64,000 nt of DNA. Source: Hyphomonas sp. Lineage in GTDB: Bacteria; Pseudomonadota; Alphaproteobacteria; Caulobacterales; Hyphomonadaceae. The stretch spans positions 372,847 to 436,846 of the forward strand of contig NZ_JAGYJH010000006.1 of NCBI RefSeq assembly GCF_018402285.1, written 5' to 3'. The notes below the pieces were generated by a model. That model saw only the letters and a program-made list of their open reading frames with translations. It was not told the DNA's origin and made no database searches. Of the stretch, positions 56,567 to 64,000 are shown piece after piece (positions within the stretch are counted from its first letter, which is position 1; each line of letters begins with the position of its first letter). Made by a program: the position numbers and the translations under genes.

Positions 56567-56932
56567 ATGCGCACCTGCCTAATCGTGGACGATTCCCGTG
56601 TTGTCCGCAAAGTCGCGTCCCGCATCGTCCGGGATCTCGGTTTCTCGGTCACCGAGGCCGGCGACGGCGCCGAAGCGCTGAAAATGTGCCGGGAATCCAT
56701 GCCGGACGCGATCCTGCTGGACTGGAACATGCCGACCATGAACGGCATCGACTTCCTGCGTGCCCTGCGCCGGGAAGAGGGCGGCAAGGTACCGCGTGTT
56801 GTGTTCTGCTCGATTGAAAATGATCCCGAACACATCAATGAAGCCCTGCGCTCCGGGGCCGATGAGTTCATCATGAAGCCATTTGATGCCGACATTCTGG
56901 AGAGCAAATTCGCGGAAGTCGGGCTGATCTGA
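56567..56932 (+). CDS. Single-domain CheY-like response regulator
   Basis: A 121-residue receiver domain. Acidic pocket D8-D9 (IVDDSRVVRK), phosphoacceptor D52 (ILLDWNMPTMNG) and K104 (IMKPFD) are all present, so it should be phosphorylatable. There is no output domain. It lies between chpT and a CheR gene. Caulobacter has an equivalent regulator at the same place. Partner and role are not established from sequence; motility or cell-cycle signalling is likely. Confidence 0.88.
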   Translation: MRTCLIVDDSRVVRKVASRIVRDLGFSVTEAGDGAEALKMCRESMPDAILLDWNMPTMNGIDFLRALRREEGGKVPRVVFCSIENDPEHINEALRSGADEFIMKPFDADILESKFAEVGLI

Positions 56933-57002
56933 AGCCTTTCTTAAGAAAACGCGGCTTAACGGTAACCTTTGGGGCGCGCGCGCCTCTCTGGCGGAGCAAT
57001 AG

Positions 57003-57839
57003 ATGCAGGAGACGGTGTTCAACGCGCTCGCAGACCTGGCCCTGAAGGCCACCGGTCAGGCGATCCCGCCGTCGCGCGCCTATCTCATGGAGGCGCGCCT
57101 TGCGCCGCTTGCCCGCCGCGAGGGCTTCGGCACGATGGCCGATCTCGTCCACTGCCTTGACTCCCGCCAGAACGCGGTCTTCCGCAGCGAGATCGCCTCC
57201 GCTCTCCTGACCCATGACACCTGGTTCTTCAGGGAACGATCCGTCTTCGACATGGTGATCAACACCCTCCTGCCAGAGCGCCTGAACGCCACCCAGTCCG
57301 GCCGTTTGCGGGTCTGGTGCGCCGGCGGCAGCACCGGCCAGGAGGCCTACTCCCTCGGCATGTTGCTGGAAGACGAGCCCGGCGCCAGCCTGCGCAGCGC
57401 CAAGATCGAGATACTCTCGACCGATTTCTGCAAATACTCCACCGAACGGGCGCGGAGCGGGATCTACAACCATTACGAGGCCCAGCGCGGCCTCTCGATC
57501 TTCCGGCTGCTCAAACACTTCAACCGGATGGACAGCGGCGACTGGCAGGCAAACGAGACGCTGCGTTCCCGGGTCAGTTTCCGTCAGCACAATCTGATGG
57601 AAACCGCCTCGGGTCTCGGCAAGTTCGACCTGATCTTCTGCCGGCATGTCCTCTCGGGCATGGCCAAGCCCGCCCGCATGCGGGTGGCCGAAGTCCTCGC
57701 CGCCCAGATGGCGCCCGGCGCGGTCATCATCCTTGGGGAAGGGGAAAGCTTCCAGGGCCTCACCGAACTCCTGGAACCCGCCCGCGACATCCGCCAGGGC
57801 TGGGTAGCAGCCGGAACGGCGAACAGGGCAGCGGCTTGA
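57003..57839 (+). CDS. CheR-family protein-glutamate methyltransferase
   Basis: A 278-residue SAM-dependent enzyme of the CheR family, which methylates glutamates of chemoreceptors. The N-terminal helical part is followed by TWFFRERSVFDMVINTLLPE near 75-94, the SAM motif WCAGGSTGQEAYSLGMLL near 102-119 and FDLIFCRHVLSGM near 202-214. No receptor or cheB gene is near, so the substrate may lie elsewhere or the protein may act outside chemotaxis. Confidence 0.9.
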   Translation: MQETVFNALADLALKATGQAIPPSRAYLMEARLAPLARREGFGTMADLVHCLDSRQNAVFRSEIASALLTHDTWFFRERSVFDMVINTLLPERLNATQSGRLRVWCAGGSTGQEAYSLGMLLEDEPGASLRSAKIEILSTDFCKYSTERARSGIYNHYEAQRGLSIFRLLKHFNRMDSGDWQANETLRSRVSFRQHNLMETASGLGKFDLIFCRHVLSGMAKPARMRVAEVLAAQMAPGAVIILGEGESFQGLTELLEPARDIRQGWVAAGTANRAAA

Positions 57840-57932
57840 TCTGAGGTCAAAACCTCTCGCATCCCGGATAATCCTGCCCTATATCCCCCTCCAACCAGCT
57901 GCTCCGGGCCTTGACCCCGGTGGGAGTGAGAG

Positions 57933-59117
57933 ATGACGACTGAGACCGCTGCGTGGCCCGAAGGCCGCGTCAATTCGCTTGGATTTGCCAAGCCTCCCCA
58001 TGAAACGCGCGTTGTGGCGGCCATGTCTGGCGGCGTCGACAGCTCCGTTGTGGCCGCGATGCTGAAAGCCGAGGGCTATGACGTGATCGGCATCACGCTG
58101 CAGCTCTACGACCACGGCGCCGCCATCGAGAAGAAGGGCGCCTGCTGCGCGGGCCAGGACATCCACGACGCGCGCAACGTGTCCGACGCCATCGGTATCC
58201 CCCATTATGTGCTCGATTACGAATCCCGCTTCCGCGAGCAGGTAATGGAGGATTTTGCCGATACCTACCTCTCCGGCTCCACGCCCATCCCCTGCATACG
58301 CTGCAATCAGACGGTCAAGTTTGCTGACTTGCTGGCGACGGCAAAAGAGCTCGGCGCAGATTGCCTCGCCACCGGCCACTACATCCGCCGCTCGGACGGC
58401 CCGGAGGGGCCGGAGCTTCACCGCGCGCATGATGCGAGCCGCGACCAGTCCTACTTCCTGTTCGCCACCACGCGCGCGCAGCTCGATTTCCTGCGCTTCC
58501 CGCTGGGCAGCCTTCCGAAGAGCGAAGTCCGCGAACTGGCGGAAAAGTTTGGACTGCAGGTTGCCGCCAAGCCCGACAGCCAGGACATCTGCTTTGTGCC
58601 CGACGGCTCTTACGCCAAGGTCGTCGAAAAGCTGCGCCCCGGCTCAGGCCGCGGGGGCGAGATCGTGCATCTCGATGGCCGCGTACTGGGCCAGCATGAA
58701 GGCGTAATCCACTACACTATCGGCCAGCGCCGGGGCCTTGGCGTGGCGACCGGCGATCCGCTGTTCGTGGTGAAGATCGACGCGCCCGCACGCCGGGTCA
58801 TCGTTGGCCCCCGCGAGGCCCTGATGACGCGCGGCCTGCTTTTGGAAGAGCTGAACTGGCTGGGGCAGGGCAGCCTGGAAGAAGCCGCCGGCAACGGCGC
58901 GCCCGTGCTGATCCGTGTGCGGTCCACCCGCCCGCCTGTGCCCGGACGTCTTGGCTATGAAGACGGAGCCCCCGCAGTGTTCTTCGATGCGCCCGAAGAA
59001 GGCGTCGCGCGGGGCCAGGCGGCGGTGCTCTACGACCCCGAAGGCAGCACCCGCATCCTCGGCGGCGGCTTCATCGCCCGGCCCCTTCCTGCCGACGAGC
59101 GCGTTGCGGCGGCCTGA
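57933..59117 (+). CDS. mnmA: tRNA-specific 2-thiouridylase MnmA
   Basis: A 394-residue enzyme that thiolates uridine 34 of tRNAs for Lys, Glu and Gln. PP-loop ATP site SGGVDSS is at 32-38. The catalytic cysteines are at C121 (PIPCIRCN) and C220 (DSQDICFVP). A cysteine pair C71-C72 within [14 protein letters not shown] replaces the usual single-Cys sequence seen in many family members. Its stop codon overlaps the next start by one base (TGATG). Confidence 0.96.
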   Translation: MTTETAAWPEGRVNSLGFAKPPHETRVVAAMSGGVDSSVVAAMLKAEGYDVIGITLQLYDHGAAIEKKGACCAGQDIHDARNVSDAIGIPHYVLDYESRFREQVMEDFADTYLSGSTPIPCIRCNQTVKFADLLATAKELGADCLATGHYIRRSDGPEGPELHRAHDASRDQSYFLFATTRAQLDFLRFPLGSLPKSEVRELAEKFGLQVAAKPDSQDICFVPDGSYAKVVEKLRPGSGRGGEIVHLDGRVLGQHEGVIHYTIGQRRGLGVATGDPLFVVKIDAPARRVIVGPREALMTRGLLLEELNWLGQGSLEEAAGNGAPVLIRVRSTRPPVPGRLGYEDGAPAVFFDAPEEGVARGQAAVLYDPEGSTRILGGGFIARPLPADERVAAA

Positions 59118-59668
59118 TGGCAACCGTAATCGTCCTCAACGGCACCAGCAGCGCAGGCAAGACGTCGCTCGCCCGCGCCATACAGGACCTGTCTGCGCAT
59201 GCCTTCCTGCATGTTCAGATGGATAGTTTCCTCAGCATGCAGCCTGCCCGGATGGACAATCATCCGGACGCCTTTGTGTTCCGCCCGGTCGCGGGCGCCG
59301 TGCCACCGGAAGTCGCCATCGAAACCGGGCCATATGGCGCCCGGCTGCTGGATGGCATGCGCCGGTCAATCGCGGCGCTGGCGGACGCCAGCCTGAACGT
59401 GATTGTGGATGATGTCTGGCTCGGCATGGACGAGCAGCAGGCCTATGAAAGCCTGCTGCGCGGGCACGATGTCAACTTTGTTTGTGTGCGGGCTTCTCTG
59501 GAAGTCTGCGAAGCGCGGGAAAAGGTGCGCGGTGATCGGGATATCGGTCAGGTGCGCTGGCAATTTGCCCGGGTTCATCAGGGCGCCCGATATGATCTGG
59601 AAGTGGATACGACCGACAGCCCGCCCGAACAGGCTGCTCGCAAAATCGTCGATGCTTTCGCTCTTTAG
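59117..59668 (+). CDS. Chloramphenicol phosphotransferase-like P-loop kinase
   Basis: A 183-residue P-loop protein. Walker A is GTSSAGKTS near residues 9-17, followed by HVQMDSFLSMQP. VIVDDVWLGM near 94-103 and VCVRASLEVCEAREKVRGDR near 119-138 match CPT-like kinases, a family typified by an enzyme that phosphorylates chloramphenicol. Chromosomal members usually have unknown small-molecule substrates. It is coupled to mnmA by a one-base overlap and converges on the ELM1 gene eight bases later. Confidence 0.82.
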   Translation: MATVIVLNGTSSAGKTSLARAIQDLSAHAFLHVQMDSFLSMQPARMDNHPDAFVFRPVAGAVPPEVAIETGPYGARLLDGMRRSIAALADASLNVIVDDVWLGMDEQQAYESLLRGHDVNFVCVRASLEVCEAREKVRGDRDIGQVRWQFARVHQGARYDLEVDTTDSPPEQAARKIVDAFAL

Positions 59669-59676
59669 AGCAGGGC

Positions 59677-60744
59677 TCAGTCCAGCCAGTCGGGCGCTGT
59701 CACGCTGGCGCCGCCACCAAAGGCCGGGGGCGGATAGCGCTCGAGCAGATTTTCGACAACAAGGTCAGCCACGCGCTCAGCTTCGCGCAGGGGCTCGTAG
59801 GACCATTGTTCGATCTGACCGGTAAACCAGCGCGCCACCCCGCGCTGCATGAGGCTCTCATGCAGCCGGTCAAACTTGTCGGCGCGCCCTTCCAGCTTGG
59901 CGATATGCACCGGCAGGCCATGCCAGGCCGCGTCTGACAGCATGTTGGCGCTGTCTTCGGTGACGATGGCGGCGTTGGAGAAAAGGAGCCACGCGACATA
60001 GGGGTTAGGCCCGTCCTGGGGCCCGGCCCAGAAGGACGCGCCCAGATTGCCCGCCATCTGACGGAACCGAGCGGCTATCGGTACCGGCGTGCGGCGCGAG
60101 GTGGTGATCCGCAGGCGCCACCCATCGGCGGCGAGCTCGCGCATCTGGCCTTCTAGCCGGTCTGCCGCGGCATTGGTGAAGGTGTGGACCCGGGAATCCC
60201 CGCCGAGGATCACGATCGCTGAGCGGCGGGTTTCATCGGCCAGATCGGCAAAGGCCTGCGCGGCCTCTTCCAGGGCTTCCGGCGTGAAATAAGACGGCGA
60301 CCCAACCGTGCGGACAACATTTGGTCCGCTGAGGGCGTCATGCTCGGGCACAACCAGCAGGTCAAAATTCGATGGGGCGATGTAGGGGTCGAGGATCTGT
60401 ACCGTGAAAGTTTTCCCGCCGGACATTTCCCGCGCAAACTTCGTCAGGGATGCAGAGCGGCGGCCAGCCGCGATCCATACGGTCGGCCAGGGCGCGGCCA
60501 GGCAGGCGCGCTGCGCCTTTGGCAACGCCTGAAGCGGGGAAGGCCACCTGTCCGCCGGCAGCCAGCGCCAGGGCGCGCGCGGCGTCAGCACCAGCGGCTC
60601 CTGACGGTGCGCCGCGCCCGCGATATGCGCAATCTTCAACCACCGGCCGGTCGCGCCCAGCGCAGCCGTAAGGGCACGCACCTGCGCCGCATTCCCGGCG
60701 CGGCCATCAGAGACCGCCCAGATAGATGGGCCGAGGGAGGCCAT
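59677..60744 (-). CDS. ELM1 (DUF1022) family protein
   Basis: A 355-residue protein of the ELM1 family, named for a plant mitochondrial-fission factor. Landmarks are SIWAVSDGRAGNAAQ at the start, VVPEHDALSGPNVVRTVGSPS near 131-152, VILGGDSRVHTF near 178 and NPYVAWLLFSNAAIVTEDSANMLSDA near 249-274. The fold resembles a glycosyltransferase-B domain and bacterial members are common in alphaproteobacteria without a proven role. It lies 30 bases downstream of greA on the same strand. Confidence 0.88.
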   Translation of the reverse strand: MASLGPSIWAVSDGRAGNAAQVRALTAALGATGRWLKIAHIAGAAHRQEPLVLTPRAPWRWLPADRWPSPLQALPKAQRACLAAPWPTVWIAAGRRSASLTKFAREMSGGKTFTVQILDPYIAPSNFDLLVVPEHDALSGPNVVRTVGSPSYFTPEALEEAAQAFADLADETRRSAIVILGGDSRVHTFTNAAADRLEGQMRELAADGWRLRITTSRRTPVPIAARFRQMAGNLGASFWAGPQDGPNPYVAWLLFSNAAIVTEDSANMLSDAAWHGLPVHIAKLEGRADKFDRLHESLMQRGVARWFTGQIEQWSYEPLREAERVADLVVENLLERYPPPAFGGGASVTAPDWLD

Positions 60745-60774
60745 GGCGGCCGGTCCTTTGTTTGCGGTTAGGCC

Positions 60775-61248
60775 TTACTTGTAGACGACCTTGATCACTT
60801 CATAGGCGCGGGCGCCGGCGGGCGCGGCCACTTCGGCCTCGTCGCCTTCTTCCTTGCCGATCAGCGCGCGGGCGATGGGGGAGGTGACAGAGATCTTGCC
60901 CTGTTTTACATCCGCTTCATCCTCGCCGACGATCTTGTAGGTCTGCTCTTCTTCGGTGTCGACATCGGCAATGGTGACGGTGGCACCAAAGCGCACTTTC
61001 GCGCCGCCAAGCTTGGACACGTCGATAATGTCGGCCCGGGCGAGCTTGTCGTCCAGCTCGCTGATGCGGCCTTCGATGAAACTCTGCTTCTCCTTGGCCG
61101 CATGATATTCGGCGTTCTCCGACAGGTCGCCATGCGAGCGGGCTTCGGAAATAGCCGCAATGATGCTGGGGCGCTCAACGGATTTGAGCACCTTCAGTTC
61201 AGCCTGAAGTGCGGCGTGGCCTTCGGCGGTCATCGGTATGCGTTCCAT
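60775..61248 (-). CDS. greA: Transcription elongation factor GreA
   Basis: A 157-residue factor that makes stalled RNA polymerase cleave its transcript. It has the N-terminal coiled coil with [20 protein letters not shown], whose acidic tip (DLSE) enters the polymerase channel, and a C-terminal globular domain with [21 protein letters not shown] 61248 follows GAGGGAAC; an upstream extension of 14 residues lacks family similarity. It lies 69 bases downstream of carB, as in many alphaproteobacteria. Confidence 0.96.
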   Translation of the reverse strand: MERIPMTAEGHAALQAELKVLKSVERPSIIAAISEARSHGDLSENAEYHAAKEKQSFIEGRISELDDKLARADIIDVSKLGGAKVRFGATVTIADVDTEEEQTYKIVGEDEADVKQGKISVTSPIARALIGKEEGDEAEVAAPAGARAYEVIKVVYK

Positions 61249-61317
61249 TGTGAGTTCCCTCATCGTCAGCGGCAAAAAACGTTGTCGCAAAAACCAAGGG
61301 CGTCAAGTGGGAGCCAT

Positions 61318-64000
<2,683 letters not shown>

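Overview
The window is about 64 kb of GC-rich (roughly 63-65 %), gene-dense chromosome from an alphaproteobacterium, most likely a stalked or budding marine relative of Caulobacter (Hyphomonadaceae-like; the genus is inference). The evidence is gene content and order: a ChpT phosphotransferase next to a CheY-like and a CheR-like gene, rpsT beside an enoyl-CoA hydratase (as next to dnaA in Caulobacter), hisS-hisZ-hisG, ubiG divergent from lysC, PtsP (EI-Ntr), a DUF4167 protein before clpB, an ELM1-family protein and the carboxynorspermidine polyamine route. There are no insertion sequences, prophage genes, CRISPR arrays, rRNA or recognisable tRNA genes. It is essentially core genome plus one small toxin-antitoxin remnant.

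Layout. 1-1.8 kb: AT-rich leader with a leftward promoter (probably of dnaA, outside the window), then rpsT and an enoyl-CoA hydratase. 1.9-2.7 kb: a BrnT/BrnA-type toxin-antitoxin module whose toxin has no normal start codon. 2.7-10.3 kb: UbiB-like kinase, cytochrome P450 divergent from tetR-rubredoxin, secreted phospholipase A2-like protein, thioesterase, TerC, ChrA. 10.3-16 kb: a histidine leader peptide (six consecutive His codons) ahead of hisS-hisZ-hisG, a terminator that may belong to a small RNA, argD and a GFA-family protein. 16-25 kb: large ATPase-LuxR regulator, lipase-like hydrolase, nitrilase, carboxynorspermidine decarboxylase and dehydrogenase separated by a membrane-protein gene, and small proteins. 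25-34 kb: argF, an unusual radical SAM gene, hslO, M20 peptidase, GPH transporter, DUF924-ubiG, lysC. 34-45.7 kb: ptsP, RodZ-like gene, ispG, a split DUF1214/DUF1254 pair, CE15-like esterase, MAPEG protein, prfA-MOSC-prmC (MOSC gene frameshifted), DUF4167 gene (apparent frameshift). 45.7-64 kb: clpB, two M23 endopeptidases, a ydbH-ynbE-ydbL lipid-transport operon, chpT-cheY-cheR, mnmA, a CPT-like kinase, ELM1, greA and a 5'-truncated carB.

How the parts fit. Most units are housekeeping: translation (rpsT, hisS, prfA/prmC, mnmA), amino acids (hisZG, argD/argF, lysC), envelope (M23 pair, YdbH system, RodZ-like), isoprenoids and quinones (ispG, ubiG, UbiB-like), proteostasis (clpB, hslO) and cell-cycle signalling (chpT). 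The least ordinary signals are the His-codon leader with mutually exclusive hairpins and a near-leaderless start, the BrnTA locus with a damaged toxin, the P450/TetR/rubredoxin locus without AlkB, the radical SAM gene inside an arginine/Hsp33 cluster, and two genes about 2.2 kb apart that are each broken by a single-base change in a G/C-rich run.
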